Counted from the first letter of the stretch, positions 10,675-21,107 are shown. The stretch is 64,000 bases of DNA from Azorinus chamasolen (GCA_963576725.1 OY755236.1:73023878-73087877); one strand, 5' to 3'. Notes: generated by a model from the sequence alone, not told the origin. A program made the numbers and translations.

Positions 10675-10876
10675 CAGTAAAACTTCGATTATTCGAACAC
10701 TAAAATAACGTATTATTATCGATCTTTAAGACAGGTGGCAGCTTAATGCATGGTGAAAGTCATGCAGAAAGCTCCTCTAGGAGCTTTCTGCATGACTTTC
10801 ACCATGCATTAAGCAGCCACCCTAAAAGGGTCTAAATTCTTCTATACCGAAAATTCGGATAATCGAGGTTTTACTG
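10675..10876. mobile_element. TA-1 MITE, intact
   Basis: It runs from cagtaaaacttcgatta to aatcgaggttttactg with TA on both sides. Its centre is a nearly perfect palindrome of about 88 bases: arms gcagcttaatgcatgg...gcagaaagctcct meet at ctag. The arms each contain one TTAA, which serves as target for TTAA MITEs elsewhere in the window. Confidence 0.8.
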
Positions 10877-10889
10877 TATATTATATACC

Positions 10890-10994
10890 AGAAGCAAACA
10901 AAGTAGAACTGATCAGACGTCTCTTATAGAAGCCGTCTGATCTTGGTCTGCTCTGTTTGAGCGTGAAAAGGCGTTTATATGGGGAAATGAGCTA
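10890..10994 (-). mobile_element. TTAA-1a fragment
   Basis: Only the hairpin end survives: gcaaacaaagtagaactgatc, gtctcttatagaagcc, and the terminal tttatatggggaaatgagctaa. It begins 14 bases after the TA-1 MITE. Confidence 0.6.
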
Positions 10995-11004
10995 AGGCAG
11001 ACTT

Positions 11005-11357
11005 TACCGTTAGTTCTAGTTTTACTATTTATAGAAGTCAGTTATTGACTTGGTTGTCCGACTAACTCGTACGAGTTCGTGTTATTAAGGCAAGATCAAT
11101 GGAGCGAACTCTGGAGCACTCTATTCATGGCCATGTTGCGTATCAAACTGGGTAGATGTAAATACTAGTTAAACATCAATATTCCGATCGATATGAGATG
11201 AACTGTGTTAAAAATAGTCAGGCAACATTTGCCTTGGCGGGAGAGACTTCATCCTTTACATACGATTGATTAAAGCATTGTGAAGCCACATTTTGGTATA
11301 TAACGCACATTTGGTGTCCGACGACAGTGTGGTAGTCTATGCACTGCGTAGTGGTGT
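11005..11357. other. Non-coding stretch
   Basis: No coding or repeat signal is recognised between the MITE fragment and the second SINE. Confidence 0.35.
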
Positions 11358-11545
11358 GCGGTGGTCTAGTGGTAACGCATTTGACTACCAATCTGAAGGT
11401 CCGGAGTTCAAATCCCGTTCGCTCCCAGAAATTTTAGAGACGCTTTTCAGTGTCTCCCACCGCACCTCTTCTCCACCCAGGGGTTAAATATGTACCTGTG
11501 AGGGTCACTAGCCGGTACTGTGGCTGCATGATTGCGTCATATGTT
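11358..11545 (+). mobile_element. tRNA-derived SINE, second copy
   Basis: A box tggtctagtgg at 11362-11372 and B-box-like gagttcaaatc at 11404-11414 precede the shared body gaaattttagagacgc and gtgtctcccaccgcac. It keeps more of the 3' region (ggggttaaatatgtacc) than the copy at 9859. Confidence 0.75.
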
Positions 11546-11853
11546 AGCGGTACTCAATATTGCATGCGAATGACACTCGGTGATCAGTTGAGTAAATGAA
11601 GAATCGGCTGAGCGGTCTTTCGGACTGAACGTCGACTATAACTATCTTCTCTATACACTTTATTTTGGGATCCAGCGCCCTTTTGGTCCCATCTGGTACC
11701 ACACCAACGCACTTTGGTGTCCATCCGTTCACATGTGTTTAAACTGATGAAAAGGCATTTGCCGTAGGATTTTAACACACGTGTTATAATTTCATCAATT
11801 ATTTCATATCTGATGTGAATCATATTTATTGACAACTACACCCTTTCTTTATG
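11546..11853. other. Non-coding stretch
   Basis: Two overlapping minus-strand frames of 62 and 83 codons occupy 11544-11835 with no domain signal; they are not supported as genes. Confidence 0.35.
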
Positions 11854-12004
11854 TTAACTTTTTCCCTCATACAATCATTTTTTCACGCATTTGCAAACAG
11901 AGTAGACCCAGACCAGACGGCTCCTAGAGGAGCCGTCTGACCAGGGTCTGCTGTCATAATTGATAAATCTGTTTCTTTGCTTTCTAAAATGGCTGTGCAA
12001 AATC
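11854..12004 (+). mobile_element. TTAA-1a MITE, 3' truncated
   Basis: It begins ttaactttttccctcat and has a clean hairpin: agacccagaccagacggctcctag followed by aggagccgtctgaccagggtct. The sequence departs from the family after ctaaaatggct. Confidence 0.7.
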
Positions 12005-12225
12005 AGTACTAGTAGCTCCAGTGTATGAGCTCCGCTTAATAAGGTCAATTCCGGGTTCTATGACAAATCAACCCGTTGTCTGTATAAATTGATCGGGATG
12101 GTGTACATGCGATAAAACAATACATCAAGTAGTGATTGACTTTATGGTTTGTGCTAATGTAACAGTTACACACTGCACTTGTTACTGGTACTTTAGTAGC
12201 AAAGGGTTGTATGTCAACTGCACAA

Positions 12226-12661
12226 AGAGTAAAACCCTACTAGACCGGACGTTAAATTTAGTATAAATATCGGCCTTTTAGAGAGATGGCAGCTTAATGC
12301 AGGGTGAATGACATACAGAAAGCTCTTCTAGCTTTCTGCACGACGTTCACCCTGCATTAACCCTTTCCCTCATATAAACGTGTTTTCACGCATTTGCAAA
12401 CAGAGTAGACCCAGATCAAACGGCTCCTAGAGGAGCAGTCTGATCAGGGTCTACTCTGTTTGCTAATAGAATTTGATAGATCTGTTTCTTTACTTTCTAA
12501 AATGTCTACAATGTTCCACCTTCCATATTTCTTTATAATAGAATATTCAGTAGGTATTGAAATTTGGCCTAAATACAGAACAGGGAAAGGATTAAGCACC
12601 AATCTGCCTAACGTATCTAAATTCTAAATACTAAAATTCTGGTTTATAGTGATTCACTGTA
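12226..12661. mobile_element. TA-1 MITE split by a TTAA-1a MITE
   Basis: The left part runs from agtaaaaccctactagacc to ttcaccctgca, the right part from gcaccaatctgcc to ttcactgta. Between them is a complete TTAA-1a copy, bordered by TTAA on both sides, exactly at the TTAA in the right hairpin arm. Confidence 0.8.
12357..12595 (+). mobile_element. TTAA-1a MITE, complete, nested
   Basis: Full-length reference copy of about 239 bases: ttaaccctttccctcat at the left, gaacagggaaaggattaa at the right, hairpin agacccagatcaaacggctcc near the left. The host TA-1 site supplies direct proof that TTAA is the duplicated target. Confidence 0.85.
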
Positions 12662-13360
12662 CTTTGATTTAGCGTACTTGTTTTGTTCCTGTCCAGGCCT
12701 GGTACAAACTGACATCATAACCTTGCTTTCGAGTTGAAAAACGCGAACAAATAAATACTAAGACCCGTTTTCAAATACCTTTCACGTCAATTGTGTCTGG
12801 CACATTGGATCATCATTCCAGAGACCTGGGTTCGATCACCGGTCGCACCAACCCCAATAGTTTGTCTTTTTTTAATTTATAAAAGATATAGGCCAGTCGT
12901 TAAATAACTTTTACTCCAGACACAGCTTTGGTCTGCTACATTTTTCTTTTATTTTCAATTCACTAAAATGTTTGAGAATCTACAGACTGAGTGTCAATCT
13001 GCTTCGATTCTGATGAAACGCCACGTGACTCGGTGTCGTATCTGGATCCAAGCTGTTTGCAAACATAGTCGGCCCTGATGAGACGGGTACTGTGTGAGTC
13101 TGTATCTCTCAGTAGAGACTGTCTTGAGCGATCCTCAAAAAGAGATAAAATAATGGGCCTATTAGGAATGTGGTAGCTTAATACAGCAAAAATAAATGGT
13201 AGCTTAATGCAGGTCAAAATTAATACAGAAAGCCCCTATAGGAAGGAACCCAGTGATCTGGGTCTACACTGATTGAAAATATCACAACACAAGATACCCG
13301 AATTCAAGAGGTAAATATTTATTATATGGCACGTATTCAGTCGCACGCCAGTAATAAGTA
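12662..13360. other. Non-coding stretch with degraded repeats
   Basis: A tRNA-like B box ggttcgatcacc is at 12829-12840 without a clear A box, so only a SINE fossil is possible. GGATCC-family remains occur at 13010-13070 (tggatccaagctgtttgc) and TA-1-like arm pieces (ggtagcttaatgcagg) at 13166-13250. Confidence 0.4.
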
Positions 13361-13582
13361 CAGTAAAACCTCTCTATAAATTTAACGGCCACTAAATCAT
13401 GTTAATTATTTGGCTTTTACTTTCACCTTGCTTTAAGCAGGCCGCTTAAAGCAAGGTGAAAGTAAAATAGAACGCTCCTATAGGAGCGTTCTGTTTTTCT
13501 TTCACCTTGCTTTAAGCAGCCACCTGCCTTTAACACAAAATACTTGGTGTAATTTAGTGACCGTTATAGAGAGGGTTTACTG
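13361..13582. mobile_element. TA-1 MITE, variant subfamily
   Basis: Ends cagtaaaacctctctata and tatagagagggtttactg are inverted and flanked by TA. The hairpin tip is acgctcctataggagcgt. The left arm carries an extra inverted copy of the tttcaccttgctttaagcagg segment, so the palindrome is partly duplicated. Confidence 0.8.
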
Positions 13583-13727
13583 TATGTAAATGATGCTCAT
13601 TGATGAAAGTAAAGGATGCATAATAAATGAAGCGTGATGATAGGACTAGAGCAATATTGTCGTAGCACTGTATGTTTTAAGCTTCTCTTACACGTCTTTA
13701 CCATTTGCATGCCTATTTTAAATCTCC

Positions 13728-13969
13728 TTAACTATTTACACCGTATACGCATTTCTACGTCTCTGCAAACAGACTAGACCCAGATCAGACGGCTCCTGTA
13801 GGAGCCGTCTGATCAGAGGCTGCTGTATTTGTTTATGAAATAATACAGATATGATTCTGCAGTTTCTGCCACGACCAAAACTCCCTGTGTCCATGAACCA
13901 TTATAACAATTAATCTAATTGATAGTCACAGTATTATTTCTTCTCACATGAATATTCTTAAAGTATTAA
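13728..13969 (+). mobile_element. TTAA-1b MITE, complete
   Basis: It runs from ttaactatttacaccgt to cttaaagtattaa. The hairpin is agacccagatcagacggctcctg plus taggagccgtctgatcag. This is the best 1b reference: it shares the hairpin with 1a but has a different 3' half (tattatttctt...catgaatattc). Confidence 0.75.
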
Positions 13970-14107
13970 ATCATGACATGTTACGATATGTCTTTGCAAC
14001 CGATTCATTCAAGCATCTAGGAAGTTATTGACCGAGTGTCTAGTGATCACACGCTTAGCATTGGAAGTGTTGAGTATCCAAATAACTTTGGTTTCTGAGT
14101 CTCCAAA

Positions 14108-14255
14108 CTGGAATTCTAGTAGAGAAGAATTCAAATGTTTTAGGCAGGTGACTGCTTAATGCAAGATGAATGTCATACAGAAAGCTCCCAAATGACTTTC
14201 ATCCTGCATTAAGCTGTCTCCAACTCCAGTTGTCTAAAACTGTTTTTCTAAGTCC
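14108..14255. mobile_element. TA-1 MITE, degraded
   Basis: The arms gactgcttaatgcaagatg and tcatcctgcattaagctg remain but the hairpin tip is deleted (gctcccaaatgac) and neither terminus keeps cagtaaaac. Confidence 0.55.
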
Positions 14256-14344
14256 GGTATTTAAACAGTGTACTAAATTGAACCTTTCTAATGTTAGAAA
14301 AGTGTAAATGAAAACAGTGCAGGTACATAGTGAATCCATTATGT

Positions 14345-14520
14345 CATCAATACGCCATTTAAAGCATTTGCAAACATACTAGACCCAGATCAGACAAACC
14401 CTATAAGTAGTAAATGACCTGTCTGATCAGGACCCACTCTGTTTGCGTGAACGGAATAATAAATATTGATTCTATAGTTTCTGAAATAGCCAAAGCAATA
14501 CATTGTCAATTTGCCATAAT
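14345..14520 (+). mobile_element. TTAA-1b MITE, degraded
   Basis: The palindrome agacccagatcagaca...tgtctgatcaggaccca is recognisable, with 20 unrelated bases in the tip. Both TTAA ends are gone. Confidence 0.55.
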
Positions 14521-14540
14521 AAAAATCTATTTAATGAATA

Positions 14541-14734
14541 AAGTAAAACCTCTCTAAACCGGGCGTTACATTTAGTATAAATATCAGTCCTGGAGACAGG
14601 CGAAAGTTTAATACAGGATGAAAGTGGTGCATAGAGGAGCTTTCTGCATGACTTTCACCCTGCATTAAGCAGTCACCAGCCTGAAATATCTGAACTCTTC
14701 TTTACCAGAATTCCGGTTTAGAGGGATTTTACTG
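14541..14734. mobile_element. TA-1 MITE
   Basis: Ends agtaaaacctctctaaacc and ggtttagagggattttactg face each other with TA outside. The left half of the hairpin tip is partly deleted (gtggtgcatagaggagc). Confidence 0.75.
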
Positions 14735-14849
14735 TATTCAAGAAAGTCATGAATTATTGTATAAATATCCATTAGGCAAATGGTAATGTGCAACTTCGAC
14801 CATATTTCAGTATGCACCAATCAACTGACAGAAATAAAACGACATGGTG

Positions 14850-15030
14850 CAATTGGATTTTTCATGTGAGGAAGTCTTGCAGCTGACTTGCGGGAGGTCT
14901 GTAGTTCTACCCAAGTGTTCTGTGCACGAAACAATGCATTCCATGCGTGAAAAAACCGCCAGGGTCTCCACCTGTAATTAGCTGGACGTCGCAATATGAC
15001 TGAACTATCTTAAAGCAACACCACGCTGGA
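14850..15030 (+). mobile_element. SINE body fragment, Meta-like
   Basis: tttttcatgtgaggaagtc, gacttgcgggaggtctgtag and the later cgccagggtctccacctgta and gacgtcgcaatatgac follow the order seen in a widespread bivalve SINE body whose core has been described as the Meta domain. The tRNA head is missing. Identification rests on remembered repeat structure. A copy with a B box lies at 55070. Confidence 0.5.
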
Positions 15031-15150
15031 TATATATGTTGCTGAACTGACTTTCTGACACTTTATAGTCATGTCCATTATGAAGTTGGCGTGTAGACTC
15101 TCCCATTAGGATTAACGTCAACGAAGTTTTGGTAGGTTGAAATCAAAAAC

Positions 15151-16701
15151 TTAATTCTGATTATTGCATATTTGTTTCAAGAGATGTTGAGTTTTATTCA
15201 CAATGATTTCGACCGGCACAATAGTAAAGTCAAAGGGCATTTCTGATGCCGAGTCAAAGTTCTCCCAAAATTCATACTTTAAGTCCCTCCATCGAGCGAT
15301 ACTGTTATAACATGCAAACCATGGCCTTCCTTTTTTGAAGTCCTTTGCAAAGAGTTCAAGAATTACCGCATGCTGAGGAAGAAAGAGACTATGTGTCATT
15401 CCTGCTCCGTGCATGCCAATTAGTATATCAGTCTGGCTTATGATCTGAAGCTGGGATTTCATTGGTAAAGATTCCATTAAAACACCTTGTACACATGCAC
15501 CAGGGAAAGACGTCATCAACGCATCAATCAGTTGTGCTTCATTATAAATTTTTCTACCAACTTTTCCCTCGACGTTTCTTGGGTGGAATACAGCATTCCT
15601 TCTAATAAGAAGAGTTATAGTAGGCGTTGAGCACTTTAATGGGGACGATGGGTTTAAATTATGCTGCTGCAAAATAAATGCCCTGCACTCCTCCAAATAA
15701 GCTGACTTTTCATCTTTGAAATTTGAGACTATCCCATCACTCTCTTCAAAACCTAATGCTAAATGTCGAAACCAAATCGGTCCATTTAGATGTCCAACGC
15801 GCCTTACTGTACCGAACATATTTTCCCAGGTTTTGTCAAGATTACTAAATGGATGTCCATCCAAGAACAGCACAACTGCGTCTTTCGGTTGTACATTGTA
15901 AAACATCAAAATCAAAAGTACATTGAATACCTCTCTTGCCCAGTTATGGAGGTTAGCATAGTCTATCCTGACTATAGCCACCGTGAATTTAGCCTCAAAT
16001 TCAAACTGCTTTGTTATGTCAGTTATGTTTTCTTCATCAACATTCTTGACATCTCTGAAGGTAACAGAATTCATCATTTTATGTTTACTTCTTACAATCG
16101 GAGAGTTTTCAGTACAATATAGGTTTAGAAACCCTGGTAAAAACCGATAATCTTCTTTGTCCAGGCCTTGGCGTAAGACTTGTCTCACCTCCTCTCCACC
16201 CTTTGCTTGGTGGCCAATATTTGCTATCTTTAATGGATTTAAAATCACGTGCTTTAAAACTGAAAACCTTCCATCATACATCTTGACATTTTCATTACAC
16301 ATCGATTGTTGACGGGATTTATCGAGCCATGTAACGACTGGTTCTTTATCCAGAATAAATTTATCTGTAAAGTAGTCATACTGTTCTTGTTTGAAATTGG
16401 CCACTGGGGTAGCTTTCAACATAGAGCAGCTCCCGTAGCCAACATTTGTGACCGAGGTACTATTCTCCCTGGCCACTTCTTGTGATCTGTGAATGAACTG
16501 TGATGAATTTATGATTGGTGAAATGTCTGGTATAATGACGGGATCAAATGAATACACTAAATTATTCAACTTTCGTGTAGCTGTCGCAGTATGTTGCACT
16601 ATATACATCACAAAGTAAAGTGATAGTGACAAACATGCTAACGGAATAACAATCCTTTTCTTCCGTAAATACGAAATTACTTTCACTGTTCTCATTGTCA
16701 A
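15151..16701 (-). CDS. GT61-family glycosyltransferase (DUF563)
   Basis: A 516-residue protein encoded in one uninterrupted exon. Residues 1-16 are short and basic, 17-35 form a membrane anchor (IVIPLACLSLSLYFVMYIV), and the rest would lie in the ER/Golgi lumen: a type II topology. The catalytic region covers about 240-460, with FLDGH near 279-283, LLIRRN at 364-369 and the family hallmark GMHGAGMTHSLFL at 429-441. Possible N-glycosylation sites are N65, N80, N225 and N502. GT61 includes EOGT (O-GlcNAc to EGF repeats), POMGNT2 and plant xylosyltransferases; the acceptor cannot be told from this sequence. The start is chosen because an in-frame TGA lies six codons upstream. No frameshift or stop is present, and it is the only intact cellular gene in the window. 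No clear polyadenylation signal is seen within 150 bases of the stop. Confidence 0.88.
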   Translation of the reverse strand: MTMRTVKVISYLRKKRIVIPLACLSLSLYFVMYIVQHTATATRKLNNLVYSFDPVIIPDISPIINSSQFIHRSQEVARENSTSVTNVGYGSCSMLKATPVANFKQEQYDYFTDKFILDKEPVVTWLDKSRQQSMCNENVKMYDGRFSVLKHVILNPLKIANIGHQAKGGEEVRQVLRQGLDKEDYRFLPGFLNLYCTENSPIVRSKHKMMNSVTFRDVKNVDEENITDITKQFEFEAKFTVAIVRIDYANLHNWAREVFNVLLILMFYNVQPKDAVVLFLDGHPFSNLDKTWENMFGTVRRVGHLNGPIWFRHLALGFEESDGIVSNFKDEKSAYLEECRAFILQQHNLNPSSPLKCSTPTITLLIRRNAVFHPRNVEGKVGRKIYNEAQLIDALMTSFPGACVQGVLMESLPMKSQLQIISQTDILIGMHGAGMTHSLFLPQHAVILELFAKDFKKGRPWFACYNSIARWRDLKYEFWENFDSASEMPFDFTIVPVEIIVNKTQHLLKQICNNQN

Positions 16702-16778
16702 CAGTATTCCTCAGTCAGTTGAGTAAAAGTGTTAGCCTTCCGTCGCGGTCAGAATAGTAGAAAGTGTGGCATCCGCAT
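16702..16778 (-). other. Probable 5' UTR part of the GT61 coding exon
   Basis: Between the start codon and the predicted acceptor lie 77 bases with stops in the coding frame. An ATG at 16778 opens a nine-codon frame ending at TGA, a potential short upstream frame. The upstream exon and promoter are not identified. Confidence 0.45.
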
Positions 16779-16794
16779 CTGCAAAGAAACAAAA
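16779..16794 (-). other. Predicted splice acceptor of GT61
   Basis: Read on the minus strand the sequence is cccttttgtttctttgcag followed by atgcgg. A long pyrimidine tract before cag is a strong acceptor, so the gene likely has at least one upstream non-coding exon. Confidence 0.55.
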
Positions 16795-17045
16795 GGGTTT
16801 TCATTTTTAGTTGTCAAACGTTATTCGACTCTGTAATTATTAATACATCAATTAAAATGTGGGCGTTATTAATTACTTCAGGTGCGTTCACAGATAACGT
16901 CCATACACAGGACAACCAGTATGCCGTACAACTTTCTGCCGTACAACTTTCTACAACTGCGCCTAAAAGAAGTATCATTTTTGGGTGTCAACGGGCAATC
17001 GGTACACAGTACATACCTCTATACAAAGGTCACTAAAGTGGTGCC

Positions 17046-17201
17046 AGATGCAGGTGGTAGCTTAATGCAGATCGAAATTTATGCAGAAAGCTTCAATAGG
17101 AGCTTTCTGCATCAATTTCGCCCTGCATTAAGCAGCCACTTGCTTATAAAGACAGTTATGATTACTCTTTAAATGGTATTGTTAGAGGAATTCTACTGTA
17201 T
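17046..17201. mobile_element. TA-1 MITE, left end lost
   Basis: The hairpin arms ggtagcttaatgcagatcg and gccctgcattaagcagccac and the right end gttagaggaattctactgta remain. It is the nearest repeat upstream of the GT61 gene, about 270 bases beyond its acceptor. Confidence 0.65.
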
Positions 17202-17212
17202 TTAAATAAAAC

Positions 17213-17835
17213 TTGGCACAGATATTCATTTCAAAAGGGCGTGTCCTTGACCAGGAGTTCCATAGGTTTATCATTGTCAATGTCATAAGTAGAGGTCAAA
17301 GGTAACATTTTAGAAGTCAAACGTCATTTGTTTTTACTAATTTGTGAATGTTAAAGTACACCTGTTCTACATATGTGATGTATTTATAATAACTGTGCAA
17401 GATCAACATACTAAAACAATATCCTCTTCCAAGGACTTTGGTGCAAACTACCAATGTCAAAGTCGCAAGTAGAGGTCAAATGTCACATTTAAGAAGTCAA
17501 AGGTCAAATTTGTACTTTTTGTGCATTTTCAGTACATTTACATATGTATGTGATGTATGTTTTGTAATAACTGTGCACACACACCGTACTAAGTCAATAT
17601 CCTCTACTATGGACTTTGGTACATACTGTCAATGTCAAGGTCGCAAGTAGAGGTCAAAAGTCACATTTGAAGTCAAATGGCAAATGTGTACTCTTTGGGC
17701 AATTGAGTCAATTTTTCTACCAATGTGATGTATATTGTAAGTACTGTGCAGATACAACATACTAAGACAATATTCTCTACCAAGGACTTGGTACATAGAA
17801 TCAAGGTCATTGGAAGGTCAAAGGTAAAACTAGAG
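17213..17835 (+). repeat. Tandem array, about 179-bp unit, three copies
   Basis: The landmark agtagaggtcaaa falls at 17288, 17468 and 17646. Units contain several aggtca-like half sites (gaagtcaaaggtcaaa) and atgtgatgtat...ctgtgca. It is non-coding. Confidence 0.75.
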
Positions 17836-17914
17836 AACTGTTTTCTTAACCTAGCCTGAATCTTTCGTAAACTGAAGAAGAGAAATCAATGCACAATAGT
17901 TTATTGATATTCTT

Positions 17915-18160
17915 TTAACCCTTTCCCTCATATAAACGCATTTTCACACATTTGCAAACAGAGTAGACCCAGATCAGACGACACCTATAGGAACCGTCTG
18001 ATCAGGGTCTATTCTGTTTGCTTATGGAAATTGAATTATCTGTATCTTTACTTTCTAAGATGGCTACACTGTTCCACCATCCATATGTAATTATGACTAT
18101 TTTTCCATGAGTATTCAGTAGGTGTTGAAATTTGGAATAAACATAGAACAGGAACGTTAT
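17915..18160 (+). mobile_element. TTAA-1a MITE
   Basis: Left end ttaaccctttccctcat is perfect and the hairpin agacccagatcagacgac...gaaccgtctgatcagggtct is clear. The right end has decayed to gaacaggaacgttataa. Confidence 0.75.
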
Positions 18161-18293
18161 AAATAATTATATCAAGAAACTCTACTTTCAGCATTTCAAA
18201 GTATATCATCATGGTTAGTTTTAGAAATATCAGTATACCAATCTACAAAGGTCATTAAAAGAAGTATTATTCTGTTAATCCAAAGTGACTACA

Positions 18294-18534
18294 TTAACCG
18301 TTCCCTTGCCAAATATCCATGCAACGAATAATGACATGATGAATAATTATTAGCCCAATTTTTATAATTTACACAGTTCAAGTGAATATTTTGCTTTGAC
18401 AAAAACAGTAGAATTAGTTCCTTATCATATCAAAGGCAAACAGAGCAGACACTGATTATAGGAACCGTCTGATCACGGGTTGCTCTTTTTGCAAAAGCGA
18501 GGAAAGGCGTGGATATGATGGAAAAGGTTATTAA
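18294..18534 (-). mobile_element. TTAA-1b MITE, degraded ends
   Basis: ttaaccgttcccttgcc on the left and gatggaaaaggttattaa on the right mark the ends. The hairpin (gcaaacagagcagac...aaccgtctgatcacggg) has lost part of its left arm. Confidence 0.6.
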
Positions 18535-18665
18535 AACGATATTCACCCGTGTCTTATATCAATGCAACCGCGCATAACGCGTAGGTCCACGTGTGTGTAC
18601 AGGATAGGTAGGAATACTGACAGATACAAATACCGAAGAATATTTCGAATATTGCTTTAAATATC

Positions 18666-18693
18666 ATAATAATAATAATAATAATAATAATAA
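18666..18693 (+). repeat. (AAT)n microsatellite
   Basis: About nine perfect repeats of the trinucleotide. Confidence 0.9.
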
Positions 18694-18963
18694 AGACTTT
18701 ATTTAACGAGGGAACTCATTTGATAAAATGACTACATAATTATGTAATCGAGCTCTCAAGTTACTTATCTTAACCCTTCGCTTGCTGTTCACGTCAATAT
18801 ACCTACCTGTAAATAGTGAAGACCCAGATGACACAGCTCCTGCAGGAGCTGTCTCATCAGAATCTGCACTATTTACAAGTTGATTGTGCAACCAGTGCAC
18901 TCCACGGCAGTGATTGCACAGCGAAAAATCTACTTTTACACAGTGAAGATATATGTAATTATA

Positions 18964-20201
18964 ACATAACACGTGGCTTCAGCGTGACGTAACACTATCA
19001 TTTATTTTTTGATAATCATGGGCATATAATCACTAGTGAATAACATTCGAACGACCGAATGACATTCGAACGATTCATACGCGCTGTCAAAACAAACAAA
19101 CTGGCGGACGGTGGTCGACCTACCTGTCCACGATTGAGTCACGATAGATGGCAAAGGATTGTTGGCACTTGCGCCTTAATTTCGATAAAATAATACAAAT
19201 TGTAATCGCTGTCAGGAATCATATACAAAATGTATGCCAAAAAAGACCTACCAGCTACTCTGACCCATACAATCAATTCTACATTTAAATTAAAATGCCT
19301 CCTCAACTTTGCATTTTCTTCACCGCATGTCCTTTTGTTTATGCAGATTACTACTCATACAAATATCTCATCAATCAACAACAATAGTCATCTGAATCCA
19401 GCACAGCACAAACATATTTCAAATATGCTATACTCACTAACTCAGCTGATTGCGAAAATCTTCCTCCTGTTCCAACACATTTTATGCAGCAGTTCGTACT
19501 GAATCTTTTGTCCATTTCAAACATTTTCACTGAACTTGAATCGAGATTTTTTTTCTCGGTGGAAATGTCCATGTCCATGTGTATACATACAACACTAATG
19601 AAGGGCTTAAATATACCAAGGCGCATTTCGAATCCCATTGACAGTGAGTGTCGGACGTGTTGGCGACTACATATGTAGGTCTTCATGTAAATGGCGCGCT
19701 TAACATAGACACATGTTGTGTACAATGACGTCATAATGTGACGTGTTTGTAACTATGTATGTCAAAACTGTAACTCAAAAATTATTTTGACGTGTTTCTG
19801 TATGTTTTTGTATCATAAACTATCACAGTTAAATTGAATACCAGAGAGGTCTGAATTAGATCCTGGTTGATATGACAGTAAGTAGAAAATAAAGTTGGAA
19901 AATTTGGACCTACTTTGTCCCAGTTACCTAGCGAACCTAATAACACCTTTCATTCATCATTTCTATATGTAAGGAGAATTTATAACAATCCACGTTACTG
20001 CTGAAATATTGGCTGCAAATAACATTTGTGTGTGTTATGTTATAAATAGGATCTTGCATTCGTGTTCATGATTATTGGATTTATTAAATTCGTCTTTTTA
20101 AAACGATAAAAAACTCGCTAAAGCTCGTTTTTTATCTTTTAAAAAGACTCATTTAATAAATCCAATAATCAAGAACACTCATGTAAGATCCTCTATTTAT
20201 A
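18964..20201. mobile_element. 1.2-kb element K inserted in a TTAA-2 MITE
   Basis: It starts acataacacgtggcttcag and ends with a long palindrome finishing tctatttata. TTATA stands on both sides and may be a 5-base target duplication, though TATA is also part of the terminal palindrome. A diverged copy with the same left border is at 32924. Frames inside (19230-19502 plus, 19375-19734 minus) are not conserved in the copy. No terminal inverted repeats match left to right; superfamily unknown. Confidence 0.65.
20041..20201. repeat. 161-bp near-perfect inverted repeat
   Basis: Arms of about 78 bases: tataaataggatcttgc...gattattggatttatt on the left and its complement on the right, with a short loop around ctcgctaaagctcg. 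The second element K keeps the left arm only. It would extrude a large cruciform or give a long RNA hairpin. Confidence 0.8.
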
Positions 20202-20261
20202 CAACAAGGCATGGGTAAAGAAGGAGAAATGTATTTTAAAATTCAGCAAGAGAAGGGCTAA

Positions 20262-21107
20262 TGACGTTTTCAAACAGATGCCAATATGTCAGACACTCGG
20301 TCAACAGTTTCTTTATATTATGATAAAAACAGAAAGTAGTTTAAGTTGCCCCACATCCATCAAATATAAGCGGACATCTTATTTCACAGCAGTGTAATAA
20401 TTGTAAGTGCTAATCAATTCGCGGATTAAATGCTGGCTGTAATGTATGGAAGTATAGTTATGAATTATTCAGAGGGAAGCGACTCATTTAAAACAGGTTT
20501 AAAAGGTTTCATTAAATCATGATGATTTCTATTCACCCTCACTCCTAGATGAGATTTCTGTGTAACATTCACCATGCATTAAGCTGTTACTTGTCTACAA
20601 GCTTGATATTTATCCTAAATTTAACGTCCTGTTTAGAGATGATTTCCTATACTGAAAAAGCTCGTTAAACACGACCATTCAAATGAGCATCATTATTCAT
20701 CTTTAAGGTAGTTCGCGCTGTTGCTCGGCAAAAATCGAAGTTTACTTATCCAATTATTATCATATTTGGTCCAGGTATACAGAAAGTTACCGCCGACACG
20801 ACTGCGACGTTTATTTTAAATTTGACGTCGGTTGCTTAGCAATATATGACGTCAAAAGCGCCCTCTGGTGTCATCTAAGCAATTCACATGTGTTTGCGTA
20901 TTTCTTTATTTATTTACAAATGCCGTTGTGTATTTCAATGATTCGAAAACTGTTTTGAAGAAGAAGAATAGTTCTTCAACATGATATGCGACATGTCTTA
21001 CAAGCGTAACACTTTTGGACTTTTTAGACCATCTAGACCCACGAAATGCCCCCCCCCTCCTGTGCAATGGACATTCCTGAAAAAGATAATGACGTCATGA
21101 ATATAAC
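20262..21107. other. Non-coding stretch with a TA-1 remnant
   Basis: At 20540-20656 half a TA-1 MITE remains (cattcaccatgcattaagctg, aaatttaacgtcctgtttagag, ttcctatactg). The rest shows several gacgtca motifs (20823, 20849, 21091) but no gene. Confidence 0.45.

Larger units (their letters stand above)
18770..20261 (+). mobile_element. TTAA-2 MITE split by a 1.2-kb insertion
   Basis: The left part (18770-18963) runs from ttaacccttcgcttgctg through its hairpin to gatatatgtaattata. The right part (20202-20261) resumes with caacaaggcatgggtaaag and ends agaagggctaa. In intact TTAA-2 copies the two join directly as attatacaac, so everything between is an insertion. Confidence 0.8.
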
